Source: Nannocystis punicea
Lineage (GTDB): Bacteria > Myxococcota_A > Polyangia > Nannocystales > Nannocystaceae
DNA: 64,000 bases
Assembly: GCF_026965555.1 (NCBI RefSeq)
Contig: NZ_CP114040.1
Span: 11,672,001 to 11,736,000, forward strand
Reading direction: 5' to 3'
Position 1 is the first letter of the stretch; every line of letters begins with the position of its first letter. This document shows positions 27,483 through 36,508 of this stretch, one piece after another. A program made the translations under genes and the position numbers. Under the pieces are notes generated by a model. The model saw only the letters and a program-made list of their open reading frames with translations, was not told the origin of the DNA and made no database searches.

Positions 27483-29315
27483 GTGTCGCTCACCGCCCGC
27501 TTCTTCCACCGGTACGTCCGGCGCAACCTGCCGCAGTACGCGCTGGGCTTTGCGATGTTGGTCGCCACCAACTATGCGGTGGTGCGGATCCCCACCCTCA
27601 TCGGCAACGCCCTCGATGCGTTCGGCGGCGGCAAGTCCGACGCCCTCGCCGTCGGCCAGGGCATCGCCCTCGAGCTGATGATCTGGGCGATCGCGGTGGT
27701 GGTCGTACGCACCCTGTCGCGCGTGCTGTTCTTCAACCCCGGGCGCGAGGTCGAGTACCAGGTCAGCGTCGACCTGTTCAGCCACCTGCTGGCCCTGCAG
27801 CGGCCGTTCTTCCTCAAGCGCAAGATCGGCGAGCTGGTCAGCATGGCGACCAACGACACGATGTCGATCCGCCTGCTCATCGGCTTCGCCGGCCTGCAGG
27901 TGTGCAACGTCGTCGTCGCGGTGCCGCTCCACCTCGGGCAGATGCTGCTCACCGACGCCTGGCTGACGCTGTGGTGCCTGCTGCCGATCGCCGCCGGCAG
28001 CGCCTACACCATCGCCGTGGTGCGCCGGTTCTACTCGATGATGCGCGTGTCGTTCGAGGAGCTCGGGCGGCTGTCCGACCGCGTGCTCGAGTCGTACGCC
28101 GGCATCGGCACCGTCCGCGCGCACGCGGCCGAGGCGGCGATCCTCCGCCACTTCGACACGCGCAACCAGACCTACCTCGACCTGCAGCTGCGGCTGTCGT
28201 CGATGCGCGCGTTCTCGATGCCGGTGCTCGGCCTGTCGGGCCAGGTCGCGGCGGCGATCGTGCTGTGGGTCGGCGGCGCGCGGGTGATCGCCGGCGAGCT
28301 GCCGGTCGGCGCCCTGGTCACCTTCACCACCCTGCTGGGCAGCCTGGTCGCGCTGCTGATGGCGGTCGCGTGGGTGCTGGCCTCGGTGTCGCGCGGGATC
28401 GTGGCGATCAAGCGGATCGACGAGGTCGTCCGCACCCCCGACGATCTACCTGTCCCGACAGACATCTTGCCGCCCGGCCCGCCGCCGTCGCTCGAGCTGC
28501 GCGGCCTGACCTTCGCCTACCCGGGCGCGGAGGAGCCGTCGCTGCGCGACATCTCGTTCGCGCTCGCGCCGGGCAAGACGCTCGGGATCTTCGGCCGCAC
28601 CGGCGCCGGCAAGTCGACGCTGATCCACCTGCTGTCGCGCGTCTACACCCCGCCGACCGGCACCGTGTTCGTCGCCGACAAGGACGTCACTACCTTGCCT
28701 TTGGACCAGGTCCGCGCCCAGCTCGCGGTCGTGCCGCAGGACCCGTTCCTGTTCTCGACCACGCTGCGCGACAACATCCGCCTGCGCGGCGAGCGGACCG
28801 GGCACGTGCGCGGCGAGGACGGCGGCGGCTCGGCCTCGTCGTCGCAGCTGCGCGGCGAGGCGCCGGAGGACCCGCGGCTGCAGCAGGTGCTGCGCGCGGC
28901 CTGCCTGGTCGACGACGTGCGCTCGCTGCCCGAGGGCCTCGAGACCGTGGTCGGCGAGCGCGGGGTGATGCTGTCGGGCGGGCAGCGCCAGCGGACCGCG
29001 CTGGCGCGGGCGCTGTACCGCGGGCCGGGGCTGTTGCTGCTCGACGACGTGCTGTCGGCGGTCGACCAGGGCACCGAGGTGCGGCTGGTGGCGGCGATCC
29101 GCGGGCTCCACGACGAGGGCGGCAGCGGCCTGATGAAACAGCCGCCCTCCACCGTGATCGTGTCGCACCGCACCAGCGTGCTCGAGCACGCCGACGAGAT
29201 CCTCGTGCTCGAGCGCGGCGCGGTCGTCGAGCGCGGCACGCACGCCCAGCTGCTCGCTATGAACGGCGTCTACGCCGAGACGCACCGCCACCAGGAGGCC
29301 GCGCACCATGGCTGA
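27483..29315 (+). CDS. ABC exporter half-transporter, degenerate-site subunit
   Basis: A 610-aa type IV ABC exporter half: six TM helices in residues ~10-310, then the NBD. NBD motifs are Walker A GRTGAGKST, Q-loop VVPQDPF, signature LSGGQRQR, Walker B LLLLDDVLS and switch His in VIVSHRTS. The residue after Walker B is Asp, not the catalytic Glu. That is the hallmark of the inactive-site subunit in heterodimeric exporters such as TM287/288, BmrCD and MdlAB. An insertion rich in Gly/Ser (GERTGHVRGEDGGGSASSSQ) lies in the helical subdomain. Start: GTG at 27483 (MSLTARFFHRYV). It overlaps the next gene by 8 bases. The linker DDLPVPTDILPP is coded by a CCTGTCC-type element (28449-28466). Confidence 0.93.
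   Translation: MSLTARFFHRYVRRNLPQYALGFAMLVATNYAVVRIPTLIGNALDAFGGGKSDALAVGQGIALELMIWAIAVVVVRTLSRVLFFNPGREVEYQVSVDLFSHLLALQRPFFLKRKIGELVSMATNDTMSIRLLIGFAGLQVCNVVVAVPLHLGQMLLTDAWLTLWCLLPIAAGSAYTIAVVRRFYSMMRVSFEELGRLSDRVLESYAGIGTVRAHAAEAAILRHFDTRNQTYLDLQLRLSSMRAFSMPVLGLSGQVAAAIVLWVGGARVIAGELPVGALVTFTTLLGSLVALLMAVAWVLASVSRGIVAIKRIDEVVRTPDDLPVPTDILPPGPPPSLELRGLTFAYPGAEEPSLRDISFALAPGKTLGIFGRTGAGKSTLIHLLSRVYTPPTGTVFVADKDVTTLPLDQVRAQLAVVPQDPFLFSTTLRDNIRLRGERTGHVRGEDGGGSASSSQLRGEAPEDPRLQQVLRAACLVDDVRSLPEGLETVVGERGVMLSGGQRQRTALARALYRGPGLLLLDDVLSAVDQGTEVRLVAAIRGLHDEGGSGLMKQPPSTVIVSHRTSVLEHADEILVLERGAVVERGTHAQLLAMNGVYAETHRHQEAAHHG
28449..28466. repeat. CCTGTCC variant element in ABC linker
   Basis: CCTGTCCCGACAGACATC encodes PVPTDI in the linker between the TM domain and the NBD, a spot that tolerates insertions. 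Confidence 0.35.
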
Positions 29316-31164
29316 CCCGAAGACCAGGTCCAAGGGCCAGGACGGCGCGCCGCAGGGCAGCACCTGGGCCGCGCTGCGCCGGTTCTGGCCGTACGCGCAG
29401 GCGCACAAGCGCTGGCTGTGGCTCGGCCTGTGGATGATCCCGGTGGTCGCGGCGATGTCGGCGCTGCGGCCGCTCCTGGTCAAGGGGGCCGTCGACACCG
29501 ACATCGCCCACGGCGACCTGCTCGGCCTGCGCGTCACCGGCATGCTGTTCCTCGGCGCGGTGATGGCCGAGTTCCTCGCCTTCGCAGTCCAGAACTACGC
29601 GCTGTCGCGGGCCGGCCACGCGACGATCACCGACCTGCGCCGCTCGATCTTCGGCCACGTGCTCCGGCTCCCGGCCCGCTTCTACGACAAGACGCCGATC
29701 GGCAACCTGCTCGCGCGCAGCACCAGCGACATCGAGGCGCTGAGCGAGACCCTCGCCTTCGGGGTGTTCACGATCCTCACCGACGTCGCGGTGATCGTGT
29801 CGATCCTCGTGGCGATGTTCGTGCTCGACTGGCGCCTCACTCTGGTGTCGCTGGCGGCCGCGCCGCTGTTGTGGGTGATCGTCGTCCACTTCTCGGCCCG
29901 CCTGCGGGCGCTGCAGCTCGAGATCCGGCGCGCGCAGTCGGTCCAGAGCGGGTACCTGGCGGAGCAGCTGGCGGGCGTCACGGTGCTGCAGCTGTTCGGC
30001 CGCGAGCGCGCGGCGGTGCAGGAGTTCGAGCGCCTCGGCGACCGCTTCCTGCGCGCGGTCAAGACCGCCAACTGGTACGACGCCGGCCTCTACTCGGTGA
30101 TGGACGGCGTCAGCGCGATGTGCGTGGCGCTGCTGATCTACTTCGCCGCGCCCTACCTGTTCGAGGACGTCGCCCGCAGCGGCGTGACCCTCGGCCTGAT
30201 GTTCGCGTTCATCGACTACCTGCAGCGGGTGTTCATCCCGATCCGCGAGTTCTCGGCCAAGCTCGCCACCATCCAGCGCGCGGTCGCCTCGCTCGAGCGG
30301 ATCTACGGCCTCCTCGACGAGCAGCCCGAGGCGCGCCTGGGCGCCGGCGCCGACCCGCTGCAGGGCTGGACCGGCGGGCTGCAGGTCCGCGACCTCCGCT
30401 TCGGCTACCGCGAGGGCGCGGCCGACGTGCTCAAGGGCATCGACTTCGACATCGCCCCCGGCGAGGTCGTGGCGGTGGTCGGCCGCACCGGCTCGGGCAA
30501 GACCAGCCTCGGACGGATCTTGACCCGCACCTACGACGGCTACCGCGGCAGCGTGGCCCTGCAGGCGCCGGCCGGGGCGGTCCAGGTCCGCGACGTCGTC
30601 CCCGACTGTCTCCGGGGACATGTCCTCATGGTCCAACAGGACGTGTTCCTGTTCAACGACGACGTCGCCTTCAACGTCAGCCTCGGCGAGGCCGGGCTGG
30701 CCGACGATCCCGCGCGCATCGAGGCCGCGCTGCGCACGGTGCAGGCGTGGGACTTCGTGCAGGAGCGCGGCGGGCTCTCGTTCGTGGTCGGCGAGCGCGG
30801 GCGCAACCTGTCGGCCGGCGAGGCGCAGCTGCTGGCGTTCGCGCGGGTGGCCGCGCGTCAGCCGACGCTGCTCATCCTCGACGAGGCGACTGCGAGCGTC
30901 GACAGCATGACCGAGCACAAGGTGCAGGCGGCGATCGAGCGGCTGCTGCGCGGGCGCAGCGTGCTGGTGATCGCGCACCGCTTAAGCACTGTCCGGCGGG
31001 CCGACAAGATCCTCGTGCTGCAAGACGGCGTGATCGTCGAGCAGGGACCGCACGAGGCCCTGCTCGCGCGCGGCGGCGTGTACGCCGAGCTCTACCGCAT
31101 GGGCTTCAAAGAGGCAGAGAACGACGGGAATAGCGGCGCCCAGCCCCCGGTTCCCGGGGCATGA
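29308..31164 (+). CDS. ABC exporter half-transporter, active-site subunit
   Basis: A 618-aa partner of the preceding gene; ATG at 29308 overlaps its stop by 8 bases, so translation is coupled. Six TM helices lie in ~35-320. NBD: Walker A GRTGSGKTS, Q-loop LMVQQDVF, signature NLSAGEAQLLAFARV, Walker B LLILDEATAS with the catalytic Glu, switch VIAHRLS. The pair therefore fits one canonical and one degenerate ATP site. LSAGEAQ is typical of MdlB/YheH-type subunits. Cargo unknown; lipid or drug export is usual for the family. The peptide CLRGHVLMVQQ just before the Q-loop includes an extra ~12 residues coded by a GGACATGTCC element (30604-30634). Confidence 0.93.
   Translation: MADPKTRSKGQDGAPQGSTWAALRRFWPYAQAHKRWLWLGLWMIPVVAAMSALRPLLVKGAVDTDIAHGDLLGLRVTGMLFLGAVMAEFLAFAVQNYALSRAGHATITDLRRSIFGHVLRLPARFYDKTPIGNLLARSTSDIEALSETLAFGVFTILTDVAVIVSILVAMFVLDWRLTLVSLAAAPLLWVIVVHFSARLRALQLEIRRAQSVQSGYLAEQLAGVTVLQLFGRERAAVQEFERLGDRFLRAVKTANWYDAGLYSVMDGVSAMCVALLIYFAAPYLFEDVARSGVTLGLMFAFIDYLQRVFIPIREFSAKLATIQRAVASLERIYGLLDEQPEARLGAGADPLQGWTGGLQVRDLRFGYREGAADVLKGIDFDIAPGEVVAVVGRTGSGKTSLGRILTRTYDGYRGSVALQAPAGAVQVRDVVPDCLRGHVLMVQQDVFLFNDDVAFNVSLGEAGLADDPARIEAALRTVQAWDFVQERGGLSFVVGERGRNLSAGEAQLLAFARVAARQPTLLILDEATASVDSMTEHKVQAAIERLLRGRSVLVIAHRLSTVRRADKILVLQDGVIVEQGPHEALLARGGVYAELYRMGFKEAENDGNSGAQPPVPGA
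30604..30634. repeat. GGACATGTCC element inside ABC NBD
   Basis: GACTGTCTCCGGGGACATGTCCTCATGGTCC, centred on the perfect palindrome 30616-30625, coding DCLRGHVLMV immediately before the Q-loop Gln. Confidence 0.55.
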
Positions 31165-32648
31165 GCTCATCCACGATCCGGTCCCGACGACTCCGTTCGC
31201 CGCAGGCGCTGCTCGCCTTCCTCGGCCTGACGACGATCGGCGGCGCAGCGGTCGCACTCGGCACCAACTACGCCGAGGCCGACGCGGCCGGCGAGGTCGC
31301 CGCGAACTCCGCCGGCACCCTGTGGCGCGAGGGCAGCGGCTCGCCGGTGATCGGCGGCGACTTCGACCCGCGCCGCAGCCTGGCGCCGCTCGTCAAGGAG
31401 CTCTCGCCCGCGGTGGTCAACATCCGCGCCTACGGCAAGCGCGCCCAGCTCGACATGCAGGGCATCGACCCGCGCATGCTGCCGTTCATCGATCAGTTCA
31501 ACATGGGCCCCGGCGCCGAGGCCCCGCCGCAGCAAGGCATCGGCTCGGGCTTCGTGCTCACGCCCGACGGCCTGGTGGTCACCAACCACCACGTGGTGAA
31601 CGGCACCGAGCGGCTCGAGGTCAAGCTCCACGACGGCCGCATGTACAAGGGCAAGGTGCTCGGCTCCGACCCGTACACCGACATCGCGCTGGTCCAGCTC
31701 GAGGGCGCGAGCGGGCTCAAGACCGCGACCCTCGGCAACAGCACCGCGCTGGCGGTCGGCGACTGGGTGATGGCGATCGGCTCGCCGATGGGCCTCGAGC
31801 AGACGGCCACCGCCGGCATCGTCTCGGCCAAGGGCCGCGGCAGCCTCGGCCTCTACGCCAACAGCTACATCGACTTCCTGCAGACCGACGCCTCGATCGC
31901 CCCGGGCAGCAGCGGCGGGCCGCTGTTCAACATGGCCGGCGAGGTGGTCGGCATCAACACCGCGGTCGGCGGGATCGGCCGCGGCCTGGGCTTCGCGGTC
32001 CCGATCGATCAGGCGAAGACGGTCATCCCGCAGCTCAAGGCCAGCGGCAAGGTGGTCCGCGGCTGGCTGGGGATCTCCGGCCGAGAGATCGAGCCTGCCG
32101 TCGGCCGCGCGCCCGAGGCCGGCGCGGTGGTCGGCGCGGTCCAGCCCGGCACCCCGGCCGCGCAGGCGGGCCTGCGCGCGGGCGACCGCGTGACCGCCAT
32201 CAACGGCCGCGACGTCGTCAACTTCAGCGACCTCCGCGGCCGCATCGCCGACACCAAACCTGGCTCTCAGGTCATCCTGTCGGTCGACCGCGGCGGCAAG
32301 CAGGTCGACCTCAAGGCCACCATCGGCAAGCTGCCCAGCGAGGAGGAGCTGCAGCGCTCGGCCCGCCGCATGAACGGCGAGCCCGGCAAGCTGTTCCCCG
32401 ACGGCCAGCCCCGCCTCGGCGCCCAGGTCGAGGCCAAGGACGGGCGCCTGACGGTCCGCAGCGTGATGCCCGGGTCGCTCGCCGACGAGCTCGGCCTGCG
32501 CGAGGGCGACGTGCTGCAGTCCATCAACGGCCAGAAGGTGTCGCAGGTGAACGACGTCGCCAGCGCGCTGGCGAGCGACGACGGCAAGGTCGCCGTCGAG
32601 GTCCAGCGCGGCGGGTCGACCCACTCGGCGATGATCGAGCGCCGCTGA
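31161..32648 (+). CDS. HtrA/DegP-type serine protease with two PDZ domains
   Basis: A 495-aa periplasmic protease. N-terminal signal anchor (LLAFLGLTTIGGAAVALG). The trypsin-like domain spans ~75-285 with His144 (VVTNHHVV), Asp174 (YTDIALVQL) and Ser251 (APGSSGGPL). PDZ1 at ~300-385 (VVGAVQPGTPAAQAGLRAGD) and PDZ2 at ~405-490 (RSVMPGSLADELGLREGD). Full triad, so an active degradative protease/chaperone for envelope stress. The ATG at 31161 overlaps the ABC gene's TGA by 4 bases, making a three-gene coupled operon. The link to the exporter could be quality control of exported cargo. Confidence 0.95.
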   Translation: MSSSTIRSRRLRSPQALLAFLGLTTIGGAAVALGTNYAEADAAGEVAANSAGTLWREGSGSPVIGGDFDPRRSLAPLVKELSPAVVNIRAYGKRAQLDMQGIDPRMLPFIDQFNMGPGAEAPPQQGIGSGFVLTPDGLVVTNHHVVNGTERLEVKLHDGRMYKGKVLGSDPYTDIALVQLEGASGLKTATLGNSTALAVGDWVMAIGSPMGLEQTATAGIVSAKGRGSLGLYANSYIDFLQTDASIAPGSSGGPLFNMAGEVVGINTAVGGIGRGLGFAVPIDQAKTVIPQLKASGKVVRGWLGISGREIEPAVGRAPEAGAVVGAVQPGTPAAQAGLRAGDRVTAINGRDVVNFSDLRGRIADTKPGSQVILSVDRGGKQVDLKATIGKLPSEEELQRSARRMNGEPGKLFPDGQPRLGAQVEAKDGRLTVRSVMPGSLADELGLREGDVLQSINGQKVSQVNDVASALASDDGKVAVEVQRGGSTHSAMIERR

Positions 32649-32966
32649 GCGAAGCGCCGTGAATCACGAGCCCGGACGCCCCGCGGCGCCCGGGCTCTCG
32701 CACGCGCGCGTCGCGACGACCTGTCTCTTGAGATAGGTCTCACTGCTCGCGTCATCCTCGCCACGCAGCTTCGCTACATGCTCCGCGAGCTCAGGCGAAG
32801 AAGCATCAATCTGTCCCTCGAACCATGTCGCGCTCTTCGCTGCGTCTCTCGCCAGGAAGCGTCGCCGCGACCTGCCCGTTGAGCCCAATCCCCTCGCGAC
32901 GAGACGAGCGCCCGCGCCGCTCCGCGCGCTGCGCCCGTCTCCTGCTGCGCCTGCGGGCGCGCGCCG
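32649..32966. other. Convergent gap htrA/trxB
   Basis: A 318-base stretch with no gene. It contains the inverted repeat at 32719-32740 and a CTGTCC...CATGTCG pair (32811-32829). The rest is Arg/Ser/Cys-coding noise in all frames. Confidence 0.55.
32719..32740. terminator. Inverted repeat between convergent htrA and trxB
   Basis: GACCTGTCTC-TT-GAGATAGGTC, about 10 paired bases with one mismatch, 71 bases past the htrA stop. A CCTGTC variant of the GGACATG family; no U tract. Confidence 0.45.
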
Positions 32967-33899
32967 CTACAGGTGCTCGGCGAGCCAGCGCTCGGCGTCG
33001 ATCGCCGCCATGCAGCCGGTGCCGGCGGCGCTGACCGCCTGGCGGTAGACCTTGTCGGCCACGTCGCCGCAGGCGAACACGCCGGGGACGTTGGTGTACG
33101 TCGAGCCGGGGCGGACCTTGAGGTAGCCGGTCTCGTCCATGTCGAGCTGGCCCTTGAAGATCTCGCTGTTCGGCTGGTGGCCGATGGCGAGGAACAGGCC
33201 GGTCACCGGCAGCTCGCGTGTGGCCCCGTTCACGGTGTCGCGCAGGGCCAGGCCGACGACCCGGTCGCCGCCGAGGACGTCGCTGACCTCGGTGTTGTAG
33301 TGCACCGTGATCTTCGGGTTCTCGATCGCCCGCGTCTGCATGATCTTGCTGGCGCGGAAGGTGTCGCGGCGGTGGATGAGGTGCACGCTGCGGCACATGC
33401 GGGTGAGGAAGGTGGCCTCCTCCATCGCCGTGTCGCCGCCGCCGATCACCGCGACGTCCTGGTTGCGATAGAAGGCGCCGTCACAGGTCGCGCAGGCCGT
33501 CACGCCGCCGCCGGACATGCGCAGCCGCTGCTCGTTGGGCAGGCCGAGCCACTTGGCCGAGGCGCCGGTGGCGATGATGAGCGCGTCGCCGTGGTACGTG
33601 TCGGCCTCGCCCTCGACCACGAAGGGCCGCCGCGACAGGTCGACGCGCACGCCCATGTCGTAGTGGAGCTGGGTGCCGAAGCGCTCGGCCTGCTGGCGGA
33701 ACTCCTCCATCATGTCCGGGCCGGTGATGCCCTTCGGGAAGCCGGGATAGTTCTCGACCTCGGTGGTCGTGGTGAGCTGGCCGCCCGGCTCGGGGCCGGC
33801 GACCATCACGGGCTCCAGGCTCGCGCGCGCGGCGTAGATCGCGGCGGTGTAGCCCGCGGGGCCCGAACCGAGGATGAGGACTCTGCTGTGCGTCGGCAT
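32967..33899 (-). CDS. trxB: Thioredoxin reductase
   Basis: A 310-aa flavoenzyme that reduces thioredoxin with NADPH. FAD site ILGSGPAGYTAAIYAARA at the N-terminus, GQLTTTTEVENYPGFP, the redox pair Cys136-Ala-Thr-Cys139 (ACATCDG), the NADPH site VAVIGGGDTAMEEA with HRRDTFRAS downstream, and the C-terminal FAD motif GVFACGDV. Normal length. The ATG at 33899 is right before the FAD fold; the frame upstream is Arg/Pro-rich. The small CPXCG protein gene lies upstream on the same strand but is separated by 306 bases and a hairpin. Confidence 0.97.
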   Translation of the reverse strand: MPTHSRVLILGSGPAGYTAAIYAARASLEPVMVAGPEPGGQLTTTTEVENYPGFPKGITGPDMMEEFRQQAERFGTQLHYDMGVRVDLSRRPFVVEGEADTYHGDALIIATGASAKWLGLPNEQRLRMSGGGVTACATCDGAFYRNQDVAVIGGGDTAMEEATFLTRMCRSVHLIHRRDTFRASKIMQTRAIENPKITVHYNTEVSDVLGGDRVVGLALRDTVNGATRELPVTGLFLAIGHQPNSEIFKGQLDMDETGYLKVRPGSTYTNVPGVFACGDVADKVYRQAVSAAGTGCMAAIDAERWLAEHL

Positions 33900-34205
33900 G
33901 AGGCTGGAGGATAGCTGGACTGGCCGGGCCGCATGACGCCGCCCCAGCCGGGCCGGCCCCTGAGGGACATCACGCCCGCGGCCCCGATCCGCCGCCTGCG
34001 CGCCGTATCGACGCAGCCGGACGCACCTTCGGGGACACCTCGACGTCGGCCCCGCCCCGCGGACGATCACGGCGGCAGATCGCCGGCGCCGCCACCTCCG
34101 GACGCGACGCAGGGGACGCCGTCTCGCCGCGCCCGACGGACCGAGGACATGACCCGAAGGACATGTCCTGGGTTCGCCCGCCGGCAGAACGACGACCCGA
34201 CCGGC
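33900..34205. other. Intergenic, upstream of trxB
   Basis: A 306-base stretch between trxB and the CPXCG gene. It should hold the trxB promoter near its left end, although no clear boxes are visible, and holds the hairpin at 34144-34169 near the right end. No gene seen. Confidence 0.5.
34144..34169. terminator. GGACATG-family hairpin after the CPXCG gene
   Basis: AGGACATG (34144-34151), loop ACCCGAAGGA, CATGTCCT (34162-34169): 8-bp perfect stem, 37 bases past the stop of the minus-strand CPXCG gene. No U tract. Confidence 0.5.
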
Positions 34206-34385
34206 TCACTGCGCCCGCTCGACGGTGACCAGCGGCGAGCCGTCGCGGCGGCGGCGGACCAGCAGGCGCCACGGACGGCAGCAGACCTCGCAGTCCTGGA
34301 TCAGCTCACCGCGGGTGGCCGGGTCGACCACGATCTCGACCACCTCGAAGCAATAGGGGCACTGGACCTGGGCGACGTCGTCCAT
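34206..34385 (-). CDS. CPXCG motif-containing cysteine-rich protein
   Basis: A 59-aa protein, too short for most ORF cutoffs. It starts MDDVAQVQCPYCFEVVEIVV and continues to IQDCEVCCRPWRLLV. The C-P-Y-C...D-C-x-V-C-C-R-P layout matches the CPXCG family (Pfam 'cysteine-rich CPXCG'), though the first motif here is CPYC-F rather than CPxCG. Four to five Cys make a zinc ribbon or iron-site likely. Function is unknown in the family. ATG at 34385, stop TGA at 34206. It is divergent from the 34472 gene with an 86-base gap. Confidence 0.88.
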   Translation of the reverse strand: MDDVAQVQCPYCFEVVEIVVDPATRGELIQDCEVCCRPWRLLVRRRRDGSPLVTVERAQ

Positions 34386-34471
34386 GCCTGTCGCATAGCA
34401 CGGGCCGCGCGGCCGGTCCGGCGACCGGGCCAGTCGGGCGTCCGCCGCGACCTCTGCTATGCTGGCGCGCG

Positions 34472-34900
34472 ATGTCCATCCGCGACCAGGCGAAAGACTG
34501 GGCCAAGCAGCAGACCGACCAGATCCGCAGCGACCCCAAAGGCTGGGCCAAGGCCCAGGGCGAGCGCCTGAAGCAGATCGTCGACGTGGCCCCGTTCAGC
34601 GACGCGGCGCTCGAGCACGAGCTGCAGTCGCTGCGCGAGCGCTCGGCCCGCCTGAGCGAGCTCGACGCGGACGAGCGGCAGAAGCTCGCCGACGAGCTGC
34701 TGGCCCTCCACGAGCGCCTCACCCCCGGCGGCGCCATGATCAGCGGCGCCAAGCTCGGCCTCGCCGCCTCGGTCCTGCCCGTCGTCGGCCTGATCACCGG
34801 CCCGGTCCTCGGCAGCGCCTACGGCGTGTACCGCTCGCAGCGCCTCGGCGAGGTCCGCGACGAGGTGCAGGCGATGCTGCGCAAGCTCGCCCGCGGCTGA
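34472..34900 (+). CDS. Hypothetical protein with a Gly-zipper-like hydrophobic segment
   Basis: A 142-aa protein. The first ~85 residues are amphipathic, charged helix (MSIRDQAKDWAKQQTDQIRS, ELQSLRERSARLSELDADER), likely coiled coil. Residues ~88-118 are hydrophobic with regularly spaced small residues (GAMISGAKLGLAASVLPVVG, then LITGPVLGSAYGVY), resembling glycine-zipper hairpins found in EcsC-like or membrane-inserting proteins. A basic helix closes it. No signal peptide. No family recognised. ATG at 34472. Confidence 0.75.
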   Translation: MSIRDQAKDWAKQQTDQIRSDPKGWAKAQGERLKQIVDVAPFSDAALEHELQSLRERSARLSELDADERQKLADELLALHERLTPGGAMISGAKLGLAASVLPVVGLITGPVLGSAYGVYRSQRLGEVRDEVQAMLRKLARG

Positions 34901-35705
34901 GAAGAGCCCGGCCCGGCGCACGCGGCGTGCGTCCGCCTCGACGACCCTCGTGGCCTTCGCTGGCCCCGCGAGGCCGCGGCAGGCCGGACGCGAGAGCCTG
35001 GCTGCGACGGCCGACCTGGCCCCACGCGCGGCCGCAGCCGACTTGCGGCGTTCGAGCCGGGTCCGCCTGCGACCCGCGCGATGCAGGAGCGCGACCACGT
35101 TGGGGCGATCGATCTCCGGGTCTACTGGCCGAGTTGCTCGGATGGACGCGGAGACCCGACCGCGAGGCGCCTCTTCGCCACGCCCGACCTCCGCGTCTCC
35201 CTCGCGAGGCAGCGATCCGTGCGACGCGTCAGCGCGAGTACGACGCGACTCGCGGCGGTCGACCCTGCGTCGCCTCGCAACCTGCGACTGCACAGCGTCT
35301 GCGCGACCGCGACGCGACTTCTCGCGGCGGTCGGCTCGCTCGTCGCTTCGCCAGGTTGCGACGTACGCGATCCTGACACCGCCCCCTCGCGGCAGGTCGA
35401 CCTCCGCGACCCGCGGCAGCGGCACTCGAGATCGGGGAAGGCTGGCCTCGCCTGTCCCGTTCGTGATGTCCGCGAGAGGCCGCGACATCTCCCGCCCGCG
35501 CGATCACTTCGCCGAGGAAAACATGCTCCTTCATACATGTCCAAAAGGACATATAACATCGCGCCCTCGAGCGACCGCGCAGGTCCGCCTGCATCAATTT
35601 CTCTTTTTTAAAAATTTAGCCCTTGCGAGCATGTCATGAACCCGGCTTCACCCGGCGGGCAGGCCGCTGTGCGACCCGCGGGGCCTCGCGTGCTAGGGTC
35701 CTGGC
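34901..35705. repeat. 805-base intergenic region with ~74-base degenerate repeat
   Basis: No gene is supported; frames such as 35081-35611 are Arg/Ser/Ala-rich noise. Two degenerate copies of about 74 bases start at 35221 and 35295 (shared GCGACGCGACT-CTCGCGGCGGTCG and CGTCGC-TCGC blocks), ending near 35366. At 35521-35560 there are four ACATG/ACAT words, of which ATGTCC-AAAA-GGACAT (35537-35552) can pair. A short AT-rich tract TCTTTTTTAAAAATTTAG (35600-35619) just before the regulator gene could be part of its promoter. Confidence 0.55.
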
Positions 35706-36359
35706 GTGGAACAGAAGCAGGTTGTCCGGCTCGTGATTGCGGACGATCACGCGATCGTCCGGGAAGGCATCCGCATGCTGCTCTCCGAGCAGGCCGACAT
35801 CGACGTCGTCGCCGACGTCGCTGACGGCCGGGCCGCGCTGGAGGCGGTGGCGCGCCTTCGACCCGACGTGGTGCTCATGGACCTGGGCATGCCGGGGATG
35901 AACGGCATCGACGCCACCCGCGCGATCTGCCGCGACTTCCCGGGCACCCAGGTCCTCGTGCTGTCGATGTACTCGGGCGAGGAGTACGTGCGCCCGGCGA
36001 TCCGCGCCGGCGCCAGCGGCTATCTCCTGAAGGGCACGGCCTTCAGCGAACTGCAGGCCGCGATCGCGGCGGTGGCGCGGGGCGGCGCGTTCTTCAGCCC
36101 GGCGATCGCCAAGCTCGTGCTGGTCGACTCTCGCCGGCGCGAGAGCCACCCCGCCGACGCGCTGACGAACCGGGAGTCGGAGATCTTGCGGCTCGTCGCC
36201 CAGGGCCAGTCGAGCAACCAGATCGCCCGCGACCTCGGCCTGAGCATGAAGACCGTCGAGGGGCACCGGGGCCGGATCATGGCCAAGCTCGACGTCCACC
36301 ACCTGGCCGGCCTCGTGCGCTACGCCGTGCGCGCGGGCCTGGTCTCCCCCGACCCGTAG
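35706..36359 (+). CDS. NarL/LuxR-family response regulator
   Basis: A 217-aa two-component regulator. Receiver domain at residues 8-122: acidic pair DD (ADDHAIVREG), phospho-acceptor Asp59 (VVLMDLGMPGMNG), switch Thr/Ser region VLSMYSG and Lys in YLLKGTAF. The LuxR HTH is at ~150-210 (LTNRESEILRLVAQGQSSNQ, then IARDLGLSMKTVEGHRGRI). No partner histidine kinase is in the window. Start: GTG at 35706 (VEQKQVVRLVIADDH). Convergent with the DUF5916 gene. Targets unknown. Confidence 0.95.
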   Translation: MEQKQVVRLVIADDHAIVREGIRMLLSEQADIDVVADVADGRAALEAVARLRPDVVLMDLGMPGMNGIDATRAICRDFPGTQVLVLSMYSGEEYVRPAIRAGASGYLLKGTAFSELQAAIAAVARGGAFFSPAIAKLVLVDSRRRESHPADALTNRESEILRLVAQGQSSNQIARDLGLSMKTVEGHRGRIMAKLDVHHLAGLVRYAVRAGLVSPDP

Positions 36360-36450
36360 TCCCCCGCCGGGTCTTCATTAAAGCTGCATTAGCGATCGGC
36401 CGGCGCAGTCAGCGCAAGGCCGACGACGCGCCGACCTTCCCATGCGCTCT

Positions 36451-36490
36451 CGGACATGCCCCAATGGACATGGCCCTCGGGGCATGCCCC
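36451..36490. terminator. GGACATG-family hairpin between convergent genes
   Basis: CATGCCCC (36455-36462) pairs with GGGGCATG (36479-36486) around a 16-nt loop containing another GGACATG. It lies 92 bases after the regulator stop and 19 bases from the DUF5916 stop. Confidence 0.5.
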
Positions 36491-36508
36491 GAAGAGCCGC
36501 CGCGAACG

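Noticed and set aside
35081..35611. + strand 176-codon frame in the long gap
   Set aside because: Composition typical of frames through the degenerate repeats; no start signal or domain.
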